Shown here: positions 1-8,633 of the stretch, in pieces
How the letters are laid out: each line of letters starts with the position of its first letter
How positions within the stretch are numbered: position 1 is the first letter of the stretch
NCBI GenBank assembly: GCA_024998565.1
Contig: JACOEM010000002.1
Location: 62,001-126,000, forward strand
DNA: 64,000 nucleotides
Direction of reading: 5' to 3'
Source of the DNA: Nitrospira sp.
Lineage (GTDB): Bacteria; Nitrospirota; Nitrospiria; Nitrospirales; Nitrospiraceae
The notes under the pieces: model-generated
What the model was told of the DNA's origin: nothing
Seen by the model: the letters and a program-made list of their open reading frames with translations, nothing else
The model's database searches: none
Program-made: the position numbers and the translations under genes

Positions 1-437
1 AAATTCCTCCGAACACGGGGAACATCATCCGTCTCTGCGCCAACACCGGTGCCTCGTTGCATCTGGTCAAGCCGTTGGGCTTTACGCTGGAAGACAAACA
101 GTTGCTGCGAGCCGGACTGGATTATCACGAATTCGCCTCGATCACGGTGCACGAGGGGTGGGCCGAGTGCCTAGCACGCATGGAAGGGCGCCGAATTTTC
201 GCCGTATCCACGAAGGGCAGACAGCGGTACGATCTGGTTCGTTACATCGAAGGCGATGCGTTTGTCTTTGGCCCGGAAAGCCGTGGATTGCCGGCGGAGA
301 TTCTTGGCAGCGTCCCTGAACAGCAGTGCCTGCGCGTACCGATGGTGCCGGGAAGCCGCAGCCTCAACCTCTCCAACTCGGTCGCGGTGGTGCTCTATGA
401 AGCCTGGCGGCAGGTCGAATTTGGAAAGTGCCTGTAA
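1..437 (+). CDS. trmL: tRNA (cytidine(34)-2'-O)-methyltransferase TrmL, 5' end missing
   Basis: This is a SPOUT-fold methyltransferase that 2'-O-methylates the wobble nucleotide of leucine tRNAs. The reading frame is open from base 3, and 144 residues plus a TAA stop are visible, so the true start lies before the window. An internal TTG at 57 is not the start, because conserved sequence (IPPNTGNIIRLCANTG) precedes it. Other family motifs are VFGPESRGLP, which is part of the SAM-binding knot, and LNLSNSVAVVLYEAW at the C-terminus. The family is about 150-160 residues, so only about 10 are missing. It converges on the patatin gene, with a 69-base gap holding an imperfect hairpin. Confidence 0.93.
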   Translation, partial: IPPNTGNIIRLCANTGASLHLVKPLGFTLEDKQLLRAGLDYHEFASITVHEGWAECLARMEGRRIFAVSTKGRQRYDLVRYIEGDAFVFGPESRGLPAEILGSVPEQQCLRVPMVPGSRSLNLSNSVAVVLYEAWRQVEFGKCL

Positions 438-446
438 CGAAGCGAA

Positions 447-473
447 GAGCACATAGCCTACGGCTTGTGGCTC
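447..473. terminator. possible bidirectional hairpin between convergent genes
   Basis: GAGC...GCTC arms with an imperfect inner stem (TAGCC/GGCTT) around a TAC loop lie between the stops of trmL and the patatin gene. No T-tract follows on either strand, so this is at best a weak terminator. Confidence 0.25.
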
Positions 474-506
474 ATGGCCGATACTTGGCCAGAGAGGATT
501 TCAAGA

Positions 507-1646
507 TCACACAAATCGCGCGAAGTGTTCGAGTGTCACGCTCTTGGCGATTGCTTGCCCCACCTGCTGTAACTCGCTGATGTGCTGCACGGAATCAAGC
601 TGCTGCACGTGTTCCGGCTTGATCCCCGAAAGGCCTAACTTCTTCAATCCTTCGAGAGTCAGCTCTGCGTTGTACCTCACGTAGGTGAACAATTTGTCGG
701 GCCCCACTGGACCCTTCGCATTCTTCAAGTCTCCCACTTCGCGATCCAGCTCCTCGCCTGCGAGGCAACGACCAAATACCCGGCAGAGTAAGTCTTGCTC
801 GTTCAGCGCCGCACTCATCAAGGCAGAGGGGATGGAGGTCGCGTTGTACATCACGTTCATCTCGCCCGGTTCCAGGTCAGCATTGGCCTGCGGGCTAGTA
901 CCGGTACCGATCGACACAACGAGCAGCCGGTCTTCGCCTACCGGCCACTCCATCTTATACGGGGCAATCGTCGCCATCAGAAACGCCTGGAAGGCCGGAT
1001 TGTTGTACATGGTAATGCCGCCATCGACAAAGACGAATTCCTGGCTACCGACTTTCACCACCTCCGGTGGAAAATAGACCGGGGCAGCCGTGCTCGCTCG
1101 GATCAGTTGCCACAGAGGAACATCGAGATTGCAGTTATCGCGCAGGCTGCCGTCGTCGCGTCGCCGTTGGTTGTACTTCGCAAAGGGGTTATTCGAAATC
1201 GGCCAGGGTGAGTCGGTCGTGGCATTCCGCATGACCATCATCAGTACTGTTCTTAGGTTGTCGCTTCCCAGCGTGGTGTCTTTCCTAAAGACCCCTTGCA
1301 ACTTCTCGGTAAGTTTCTCATCCCCATACTTGTGGCGAAAGCGTTTGATGAGGGATGCTTTCTCAAACATCTCCTTGCCGTTGTCGAGGTAGAACGTGCG
1401 GATCTCAGATACCGACATGCCGACGGAGATACAGGCCGCGATGATGGCGCCCGTACTGGTGCCGGCGACAAAATCAAAGTAGTCAGCCAGCCGAAAGTCG
1501 TCACCGCGGCCAAGCTTCCGGCGTAGCAGGTCCTCAATTGCAGCCAGCACCTCGACAGTGATCATGCCGCGAATCCCACCGCCGTCGAGAGCAAGGATTT
1601 TCTTGGGGCCGGAGGATGTCAGCTTTGCTTCCAATTTTGAGGTCAT
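507..1646 (-). CDS. patatin-like phospholipase (CapV-like)
   Basis: This 379-residue serine lipid acyl hydrolase has all three patatin signatures: the oxyanion-hole glycine motif DGGGIRG (residues 21-27), the nucleophile elbow GTSTG with Ser64, and the catalytic-dyad DGG with Asp208. RASTAAPVYFPP, typical of bacterial patatins, precedes the DGG. No signal peptide is seen, so it should act in the cytoplasm, with the inner membrane as the expected substrate. The ATG is preceded by GGAGG at a 5-base spacing. It is the last gene of a three-gene operon, 116 bases after the TIR-STAND gene. CBASS CapV effectors are patatins of similar size, but no CD-NTase is present here. I infer that it is the membrane-damaging effector of this locus. 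Confidence 0.9.
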   Translation of the reverse strand: MTSKLEAKLTSSGPKKILALDGGGIRGMITVEVLAAIEDLLRRKLGRGDDFRLADYFDFVAGTSTGAIIAACISVGMSVSEIRTFYLDNGKEMFEKASLIKRFRHKYGDEKLTEKLQGVFRKDTTLGSDNLRTVLMMVMRNATTDSPWPISNNPFAKYNQRRRDDGSLRDNCNLDVPLWQLIRASTAAPVYFPPEVVKVGSQEFVFVDGGITMYNNPAFQAFLMATIAPYKMEWPVGEDRLLVVSIGTGTSPQANADLEPGEMNVMYNATSIPSALMSAALNEQDLLCRVFGRCLAGEELDREVGDLKNAKGPVGPDKLFTYVRYNAELTLEGLKKLGLSGIKPEHVQQLDSVQHISELQQVGQAIAKSVTLEHFARFV

Positions 1647-1762
1647 GTCGCCTCCGGGGAAGTCTCAGCGCTTCTTATAGAGTGGTTGGTGAATGCCGGT
1701 CATTGGTTTTTTTCATTCACTTAGGGTCATCCACACCCCTCATCGGCAAACAGGGTGGCTCT

Positions 1763-4700
1763 TCACCGAATTTCGAGTTTCGCAAGGTCTTCAATGCCCT
1801 TCAGCGCGGTCTCATCACGAGGGGAACGACGAACTGCTTCTTTATAGGCCTTCAATGCGAGGCGATACTCCACCAAGGCCTTTTCGTTCAAACTGTCAGC
1901 TTCGAATTCATCGGCGAGGTATTTTCGATACATGCCCAATTCGTTCAGATACTGAGGGTGTTTCTTATCGACATCGGCGGCCTTCTCCATGTAGGCAATG
2001 CCTATGCGAATTGCTTCTTCCCATCCGGCTTTGTCGCCGTCTCTCCGAACCATGCCCTGCCCAAAATGAGCGTTGCTAAGATCGGACAGATGCTGCGCAT
2101 TTTGAGGATCTTTTTTCACAATCGTCTCTGCGGCAGCAATTTCCTGCTGCACAGAGGTTAATGCCTCTTCAAAACGCTTGCTGTTGTAATAGGATTGGCC
2201 GACTCTGCGTCTCGCCAAGCGGAGATTGTCGTCCACCGGCTGCGCATCATGCTCAGGATAGAGCAGCGTGGAGAGCGATGCCATGTCAGCCGTTACATTC
2301 CGGGCGGCGGCCGCGTCCTTGAGATTACCAAGTTTCTCTTGCGTCAGTTGAATCCAATCATTGATGTTGCGCAGGTTGTCGTATCCTTTGAAAGCGGTGG
2401 GCTTGAGGCCTATGTATTCTCGCATGGCTGCTTCCGCTGCGTTGAACTCGTGGAGGGCGGCGGCGTAGTTCTCCGCCTTAAACAGTTTGGCACCTTGGTT
2501 CACACTGGCGATATACGAATCATTGAGTTTCGTGGTTTCTTGCTCGTTGTGTTCAGAGAGCGCGCGATGGAGGTTGTTGTATTGTTCTTCCAATCGCTTT
2601 CGCTTCTGCTCAGCCAAATCGGCCCCTTTCTTATCTCCCGCTTTTTGGAGGAATTTGACTTCCTCGGTTCTGGCATTCCACAAATACCCCAAGATGATCA
2701 GATTATCTCCTTGGGCCCCTCTTTCTTTCTCAAACTGTTCAAATAGAGTGACCACTCTTTGTAGAGTGGCTTTGGCCTCTGGCCAGTTCTTAAGGTCCGC
2801 TAGCGCCCAGGCTTGGCTCAATAGCGTAGAGCCAAGCGACCACACCAAGTCCGCATCTGAACGGTCAAGAATAGTTGCGTTATAGGAACGTTCGGATTCC
2901 CGGAGTACTTCCAGGCTCTCGGCTGAGCGAGTTTCCGCTGCGAGTACCTTTGCACGAACTTGCTGGGCCCAACCGAGATCTCGTTGCCATGACACGTTGC
3001 TGGGGTTGCTCTTTGTTAACTCGCGGAGCGTGATCGTTGCCTGTAAGCTTGTGATTTCAGCTTCTCCTAGTAAAGGCATTGGTTTGCAGTTTTTGACTTT
3101 GTTCTGACGGCAGGCCACGATTCCTTCAGCGATCAGGAGTTGGACTGCGGCCTGTTCTCGTTCCCATAACCGATTGGTCGGATCTCGACGTCGCAGCTCG
3201 TCGAACTCGGCCAGAACTAGACGGTAATCTTGCAAAGCGTGCTGAGGCGTATCGCCCTTACTGTTGGCCAACAGCGCGAGTGCGGAGGCTTTTTGTATCG
3301 TGGCTGAAGTTGACCCCGGCTTCAGCATTTTCGCCTCGCTCGCCAGTCGCACAGCCCCTTCGTAGTCCTCCTTGAAGTTCAGGATGTTCGCTCGTAACAG
3401 CATGACACGACTAAGGACCTCCAGCGCTTTCGCGTCCGGATATGACTCAGCCGCGCTTGCCATCGATCTGCAGTGTCCAAACGGCACAGTCGTGATAATA
3501 GTGAGAGCTCGATCTAAATCCCTGCTTGCAAGTGTCGCCTGGCCCATGCGCCTGTTCAGTTCCCCGGACGACACCAGACTGTCGGCAAGGCTGGTGCAAT
3601 CACTCACTTCAACCTCAGCGCTGGCGACCACCTGACGCCAATCCTTTACTGCAGTTGTGTAGCGCTCCAGTGCCTGAGAAACATGCCCTTGTTCTACCAA
3701 GACTTCTCCTATTCGCTCACGAGTTCGCGCGGTCTCTCGATCGCGATCAGGAGTTTCAGGACTGCCCTCGATCGCTTCTAGAGCCTGTCCAAAAAAAACA
3801 AGAGATTCCTTAGTGTTGCCGCGCATTCGCTCTAGGTCGCCGGCATTGCGCAGGGCTAGGCCTCGCATCAACGCCATCTTTGGATCTGGATCATTTGCGT
3901 ACGACCGCACCTTGCGCTCCACTTGTTCAAGCATTGAGCTACGACCTACATCCCGGATTTTTTCGAGGAACTGTTCACCGAGCAGAAAACCGAGCAAGTC
4001 TTCCGCACGGTGTTGAGCCATTTGGGCATCTTTCTCGTTGGCCTGAGCCTTAGTGCGAGCACGAACGGCATCTTGTTTGGCGGCCACGGCATCTCGGTTG
4101 GAAAAATAGAAACCGACCACTGCTATCACGGCGAAAAAGAGGAGGACACCGATCACCTGGCCAAACTTTTTCAGCCTGGCCGCGTCGGCCCGTGCGCGTT
4201 GGGTGGCCCGCTGTTGTTCGGCGGCCAGGGCTTCGGCGGCGGCCTGCTTGTCTTGTGCCGCCACGAGTTCTGCTTGGCGTTGGCGCTCTGCTCCCGCCCG
4301 GCGCTGCTCCTCCCTTTGGCGGGCCGCGAGCAGAAACTCACGGACTGTCTCAAGTCGTCTTTGGTAGGTCGGTTTGGCGGCCAGGGCTTCTCCGATGTCG
4401 AGGCGCTCGCCTTCCCTCAGCCAATCCACCTTTTTCCCGTTCCGTACCCAGGCTTTGGCGTCTTGCTCCAGCCGGTCGGCCTCTTTCAGATCATCGCGCT
4501 CATTGTCCAGCCAATCAGCGAGCACCTTCCATTGACGCAGCAGGCTCTCATGAGCCACTTCTACAATTTGCTCGCCATCGCGTAAATCGCTCAGCAACAG
4601 ACGTTTGTCGATCAGCGCGTGAATCAGCGGACGGCTGTCCTTCGGCAGGTCGGGCATCCGCGCGACTCGGCGCATCGGTTGCTCGTTCTCTGTATTGATG

Positions 4701-6223
4701 GTCGCGAGCGAAGGAATGAATGCGGCGTGCAGCAACGTCAGTTGATCGCTTCTTGTATGAGGATCGATCGAGAGAACGGATTCGGCCTCGGTTGTGATGA
4801 CGTCGGCCATCCCGCCCATGTCGAGATATTCTTTGAGTTGGAGATCGCCATCGGTGCCGTAGACTCGATAGAGGCGAGCCATGGTGAGGCCGAGCAGCGG
4901 CAAGGCGTCGCCGCCTTGCGCGCAATCCTTCAGCAACTGACTCACCAGCTCCGGCTGCACGTGCAGTTGCTTCCCATTCACCAGCGCACGGGTCGCCGGG
5001 CCGGTAATGACCTCCTTGAACTGCGCGGGGGGCATGGGCCGGAGTGCGTCGAAGAGCACCGTCTTCAGACCGACGAGCTCAGGGGCGGTTTGCAGGCGTT
5101 CGTAACGGTCCGAGCGAATCGTAAAGACGACGATGATCGGCATGTGCCGTTCCGACTGATTCGTGAGCGCATTGCGCAGGACGGTGCCGATCAGGTCAAG
5201 CAATCCGTGAGTCTCCTCGGTGGCATCTGCGCTGAACAATTCTTCCGCTTGATCAACCGGCAAAATGATCGTTGGAGGTGGTGCATCATCCGGCAAGTCA
5301 ATGATCCTGGCTTGCACGGCATTCCGGATGTTACGCAGCAGCGCCGAGAAGCGTTCAGGTCCTTCATTGAGCGCCGACTTGAGCTCGCCCGGGTTGACCG
5401 GCGTAATCTGTAGTCGGCGATTGGCTTTGGAAAGCGAACTGGCCAGCCCGCGTTCGCCGTTCAGTGGGTTACGCTCGGGACGGATGGCTTCCAACGGGAA
5501 GAAGTGCCGATCATCGCGGGCCAGCCGTGGGAGCAGACCGGCGCGAAGGAAGGAAGATTTGCCCGCCCCCGAGGCGCCAAGGATGACGAAGAGTCCTTGG
5601 TCACCGGCGGCGCGCATGCCGCGAAGCCTGTCGAGCCCCTGCAGGATTTCCGTATCACGTCCCAAAAACACGGCGGCGTCTTCCGCATCAAGCGGCTCAA
5701 GGCCACGGTATGGAGAGCGTGCTTCATCGGCTTTCGGTGGCCAGGGGAAGAAGTCAGCCTTCAATCCGGCACCTTGCAGTCCGGATCTGAGTCGCGTGAG
5801 CCCGTCGGCCAGAAACGCTATTCCCGCAGGTTTGCCCCGATGCGTGAATTGAATTGTTTCGGTCGTTCCCTGGCCGGTCAGATGAGAGAGTTGCCACTCG
5901 GCCGTCATCTCGGTCGGCAATTCGCCGATTGGGACGTCCTTGAGCACAATGCCAAAGATGAGTTTATGCAAGCTTTTGGCGAGCAGGAACTCGGTCAGGC
6001 ACCATTTCGATTTCGCCCAGGCGGGGGAGACGACGAACAACACGGCCTCGCAGCGATCGGCGGCGCGGCGCAAGGCTTCCTGCCAACGCTCGCCTGCCGC
6101 CAGCCCGCGCAGGGGATCGATATCGAGAAAGACGTCATCCCAACCGTTGTCCATCAGCCATTGCTTGATGGCAACCGCTTCGAATTCATCGGCGCTGGAA
6201 TGGCTGAGGAAAATGCGCGACAT
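1763..6223 (-). CDS. TIR - nSTAND NTPase - TM - TPR protein, candidate immune sensor
   Basis: This 1486-residue multidomain protein starts with a TIR domain (about 1-135; IFLSHSSAD start, catalytic-type Glu78 in WCLTEF). An nSTAND1-type P-loop NTPase follows (about 170-570), with Walker A GASGAGKSS (216-224), a Walker B-like strand ending VDQAEELF (323-330) and a HESLLRQW motif near 558. Next are an Arg/Gln/Glu-rich coiled coil (about 630-686), one membrane segment (about 689-708) and a long TPR-like helical region to the C-terminus. TIR domains of bacterial defence proteins usually cleave NAD+ or make signal nucleotides. STAND proteins oligomerise when their C-terminal repeats bind a trigger. 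The start lies 4 bases after the DUF4071 gene stop, implying translational coupling; only a weak GGTGA precedes it. Confidence 0.88.
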   Translation of the reverse strand: MSRIFLSHSSADEFEAVAIKQWLMDNGWDDVFLDIDPLRGLAAGERWQEALRRAADRCEAVLFVVSPAWAKSKWCLTEFLLAKSLHKLIFGIVLKDVPIGELPTEMTAEWQLSHLTGQGTTETIQFTHRGKPAGIAFLADGLTRLRSGLQGAGLKADFFPWPPKADEARSPYRGLEPLDAEDAAVFLGRDTEILQGLDRLRGMRAAGDQGLFVILGASGAGKSSFLRAGLLPRLARDDRHFFPLEAIRPERNPLNGERGLASSLSKANRRLQITPVNPGELKSALNEGPERFSALLRNIRNAVQARIIDLPDDAPPPTIILPVDQAEELFSADATEETHGLLDLIGTVLRNALTNQSERHMPIIVVFTIRSDRYERLQTAPELVGLKTVLFDALRPMPPAQFKEVITGPATRALVNGKQLHVQPELVSQLLKDCAQGGDALPLLGLTMARLYRVYGTDGDLQLKEYLDMGGMADVITTEAESVLSIDPHTRSDQLTLLHAAFIPSLATINTENEQPMRRVARMPDLPKDSRPLIHALIDKRLLLSDLRDGEQIVEVAHESLLRQWKVLADWLDNERDDLKEADRLEQDAKAWVRNGKKVDWLREGERLDIGEALAAKPTYQRRLETVREFLLAARQREEQRRAGAERQRQAELVAAQDKQAAAEALAAEQQRATQRARADAARLKKFGQVIGVLLFFAVIAVVGFYFSNRDAVAAKQDAVRARTKAQANEKDAQMAQHRAEDLLGFLLGEQFLEKIRDVGRSSMLEQVERKVRSYANDPDPKMALMRGLALRNAGDLERMRGNTKESLVFFGQALEAIEGSPETPDRDRETARTRERIGEVLVEQGHVSQALERYTTAVKDWRQVVASAEVEVSDCTSLADSLVSSGELNRRMGQATLASRDLDRALTIITTVPFGHCRSMASAAESYPDAKALEVLSRVMLLRANILNFKEDYEGAVRLASEAKMLKPGSTSATIQKASALALLANSKGDTPQHALQDYRLVLAEFDELRRRDPTNRLWEREQAAVQLLIAEGIVACRQNKVKNCKPMPLLGEAEITSLQATITLRELTKSNPSNVSWQRDLGWAQQVRAKVLAAETRSAESLEVLRESERSYNATILDRSDADLVWSLGSTLLSQAWALADLKNWPEAKATLQRVVTLFEQFEKERGAQGDNLIILGYLWNARTEEVKFLQKAGDKKGADLAEQKRKRLEEQYNNLHRALSEHNEQETTKLNDSYIASVNQGAKLFKAENYAAALHEFNAAEAAMREYIGLKPTAFKGYDNLRNINDWIQLTQEKLGNLKDAAAARNVTADMASLSTLLYPEHDAQPVDDNLRLARRRVGQSYYNSKRFEEALTSVQQEIAAAETIVKKDPQNAQHLSDLSNAHFGQGMVRRDGDKAGWEEAIRIGIAYMEKAADVDKKHPQYLNELGMYRKYLADEFEADSLNEKALVEYRLALKAYKEAVRRSPRDETALKGIEDLAKLEIR

Positions 6224-6227
6224 ATGT

Positions 6228-8213
6228 TCACCACATCGATCGAATATCCATCCACCTCACCTGTCCTGTCCTGCGCTTCACCTCGTTGTACATGTGGGCC
6301 GTGCCGCCCGGTCCGTCGCCTCCGCCGCCGTCCCAGAGGCAGAGGAAGCGCACTTTGTCGATGCCGTAGGACAAAGCAGTATAGAGCAGCCACCGATTGC
6401 AGCGTTCAAACGGGCTCACACCTTTGGGTAGCGGGCCGAGTTCATCGGGCATGATGCGCGGATCGTCCTTCAGGTCGGACTTGAGCGCATAGAAACGATC
6501 ACGCCACTTGGGGCCGTCGACAGAGGGGAGGATCGAGCGCTGGATGAATTCCGGCTCCGGGAGCGGCAGCAAGAGTTGCAGCCGCACGTTTCGTTGCCGG
6601 CAGGCTTCGAGAAACAGGAGGTCGCCGCCGCTGGCGCCTTGGGCGAGTGCGAGATCATCCGGTCCGGCGCCCAATTGATCCAACGCCGCGGCGATGTTCT
6701 GTGCCGCGATCGCCTCCTTCTCGGCGGGGAACCGCTTGGTAGGGCGGTCCGGCGCGTCGATCATGTGGCCGCTGAAGAGGATCACCTGTCGCGGTTGCCA
6801 GTCTTGGGGCTTCTGAAGTTTCTGCAACGCGCGGTCGAAGGTCGCGATGCCGGCCTCGACGTTCTTCGGCCGGAAACCCAGATCCTTGAGCAACTGGAGC
6901 TGGGCGCGACCGGAGTTGAGCGCAAACCAGTCCTTGTCATTTTTCGCCAGGGCTTCCTTGTAAGCGGCCTGCGCCGCCTCCGGCGTACCGACCAGCACCT
7001 CTAGATCGCCCAGGGTCATGTTCGACCAGAATCGCTGCTGTTCATCCGGCTCGGCCTCAGCCGCAAATCGGACGGCCCCGGCCATGGTGTCCATTTCGCC
7101 GTCGTAGCGCGGATCTTTGATGATGAGGTGGCGATGGAGGTGCATCAAGGTGAGCGCGTTGATGCCGGAGTAGTAGTGACCGGGGTTGCGGCGATAGGCG
7201 GTGGCGTAGCTGTCGATGGCGGCGCGTAGCAGGGCATCTTCGTAGGCCGCTTCGTCTTGCATCTGCTCCGGGCTGTTGCCGGAGCGGCGCCAGGCGGCGA
7301 TCCAGGCATCCTTATCGACTCGACCGAGCAAGGCCCAGGTTTCGGGGTCTTGCGGATACAGCTCCAAGATTTTTCGGTAGTGCGCCCGCGCGCGGTCCGA
7401 CGAGTGGCCTTGGCGACCGGCCAAGGCGAGCCGCTGCAAGCAGATGCCCTGCTCACGAAGGCCCTTGAGATTGTGCGGCTCGACCGCCAGGCCTCGTTCG
7501 AGCTGTTCCAAGGCAAAGCCGAAGCGTTCGGCCTTGCGCAGGGCCTCGCCGGCCTTGATCCAGGCCTCGGCTCGAAACGCCGCGATCGGCGCCTCGTCTG
7601 CAAGGACCAGGACATCACCGATGTGCCCCGCTTTTCGCGCCAAGGCGATGCGGTCTTCCCATGCTTGGTGCTGCTGCCAGAATTCTTGCACGTTGCCGAT
7701 GCGGAGCAACTTCCAGTCCGGTTCCTGAAGGTTGGGCATGAGTTGATAGACCGGGCTTACCTTACGTCCGTGCCATGACTCCATCGTCGCTTTGACCATA
7801 TCGGCAAGGTTCTTCTTGTCCGCTTCGACTGTCGCAGGATCCGGCCCACGGTCCTTGATGCTGTAGCGGAGCTTGCGATCGGTATAGAGGTCGAAGGCGG
7901 TCGTCACTCGTCCGCCGCAGATCAGGACGACGCCACGGGCGCGCAGCGCATGGCGCACGCCCAGCTCGTACCAGACGTTGGGGTTGTCCAGCGTGAGGTC
8001 CGCCACGACGAGGTCGGCGATGAGGAGTTCCTGGAACATGTCGGTGCGGATGTCGCCGGCCTGTACCTCTTCATCCGCACGAAACACGTCCAAGCCAGCG
8101 GCTTCCAGTGCCGGCTTGATCAGCTCAGCATAGACACGATTAAAATCAATCTCGTGGCCTTGGCTGTCTGGCTTCACGCCGAACGGCATGGCGACAAAGG
8201 CATGTGGCTTCAT
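6228..8213 (-). CDS. DUF4071 / MAP3K TRAF-binding-like TPR protein
   Basis: This is a 661-residue protein. The N-terminus (about 1-150) is a Rossmann-like domain opening with HAFVAMPFG. It carries VADLTLDNPNVWYELGVRHA (about 70-89), a motif seen in nucleoside-deoxyribosyltransferase-like and SLOG-like domains of conflict systems. The middle (about 180-460) is TPR-rich and resembles the TRAF-binding/DUF4071 region known from ASK-type MAP3 kinases. The C-terminus (about 480-661) has SGHMIDAPDRP and GASGGDLLFLEAC, suggesting a second nucleotide-binding fold. I chose ATG 8213 over an in-frame TTG at 8237 because GGAGA sits 5 bases upstream. It is the first gene of the operon with the TIR-STAND and patatin genes. 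Its function is not established; a scaffold or sensor of a NAD-derived or nucleotide signal is inference. Confidence 0.8.
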   Translation of the reverse strand: MKPHAFVAMPFGVKPDSQGHEIDFNRVYAELIKPALEAAGLDVFRADEEVQAGDIRTDMFQELLIADLVVADLTLDNPNVWYELGVRHALRARGVVLICGGRVTTAFDLYTDRKLRYSIKDRGPDPATVEADKKNLADMVKATMESWHGRKVSPVYQLMPNLQEPDWKLLRIGNVQEFWQQHQAWEDRIALARKAGHIGDVLVLADEAPIAAFRAEAWIKAGEALRKAERFGFALEQLERGLAVEPHNLKGLREQGICLQRLALAGRQGHSSDRARAHYRKILELYPQDPETWALLGRVDKDAWIAAWRRSGNSPEQMQDEAAYEDALLRAAIDSYATAYRRNPGHYYSGINALTLMHLHRHLIIKDPRYDGEMDTMAGAVRFAAEAEPDEQQRFWSNMTLGDLEVLVGTPEAAQAAYKEALAKNDKDWFALNSGRAQLQLLKDLGFRPKNVEAGIATFDRALQKLQKPQDWQPRQVILFSGHMIDAPDRPTKRFPAEKEAIAAQNIAAALDQLGAGPDDLALAQGASGGDLLFLEACRQRNVRLQLLLPLPEPEFIQRSILPSVDGPKWRDRFYALKSDLKDDPRIMPDELGPLPKGVSPFERCNRWLLYTALSYGIDKVRFLCLWDGGGGDGPGGTAHMYNEVKRRTGQVRWMDIRSMW

Positions 8214-8633
8214 GCGGGTCTCCGATGGTGAGCGCAATACCAGGCTGATTCGAGTGTCACATACGAAAGCCTGCGTACTATGGAGCAGCTAGGAGCGCAT
8301 CATACTCCGTTTGTAACCCGCTGAACATTGCGATGAGCCAGCCAAGGTGCTGTGCTTCGATTCCACCATGTCGAAGTCGAAAAGCGCGGATCGTAAGCCG
8401 CAGCCAAGGCTCCACCTCATCAATTCAGCAGCAAATGCTATACCGGGAAACGCGGTGAGCGGTCTTTGCTTATTTTGTGCGGTGATGCGAAATGCATGTA
8501 TTTGCGAGGAAGGAGAGCATGAAGGAGTGGAGTATCCGAAAAGCACGGTGCTGTTATCAAAAGAGATACAACGGATTACTTGTCCAATGCATTGACCGAG
8601 CGCAGACCTGTGCCATGAGCGCGCCTGTTGCGA
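8214..8633. other. 420-base intergenic stretch upstream of the defence-like operon
   Basis: No convincing gene is present. Short open frames on both strands lack ribosome binding sites and recognisable sequence. On the minus strand a TATGAT hexamer (8299-8304) could be a -10 for the DUF4071 operon, but its -35 partner is poor (TGTTCA at 17 bases). Confidence 0.5.

Noticed and set aside
507-1646. CBASS assignment for the patatin
   Set aside because: The patatin resembles CapV, but no cyclic-nucleotide synthetase, Cap2/Cap3 or HORMA gene is nearby, so CBASS cannot be claimed.
5504-6454. 316-codon plus-strand frame over the TIR-STAND gene start
   Set aside because: Antisense to the TIR and Walker A coding region, and with no recognisable domain.
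8347-8595. 82-codon plus-strand frame in the 8.2-8.6 kb gap
   Set aside because: No ribosome binding site, no domain, and overlapped by equally long frames on the other strand.
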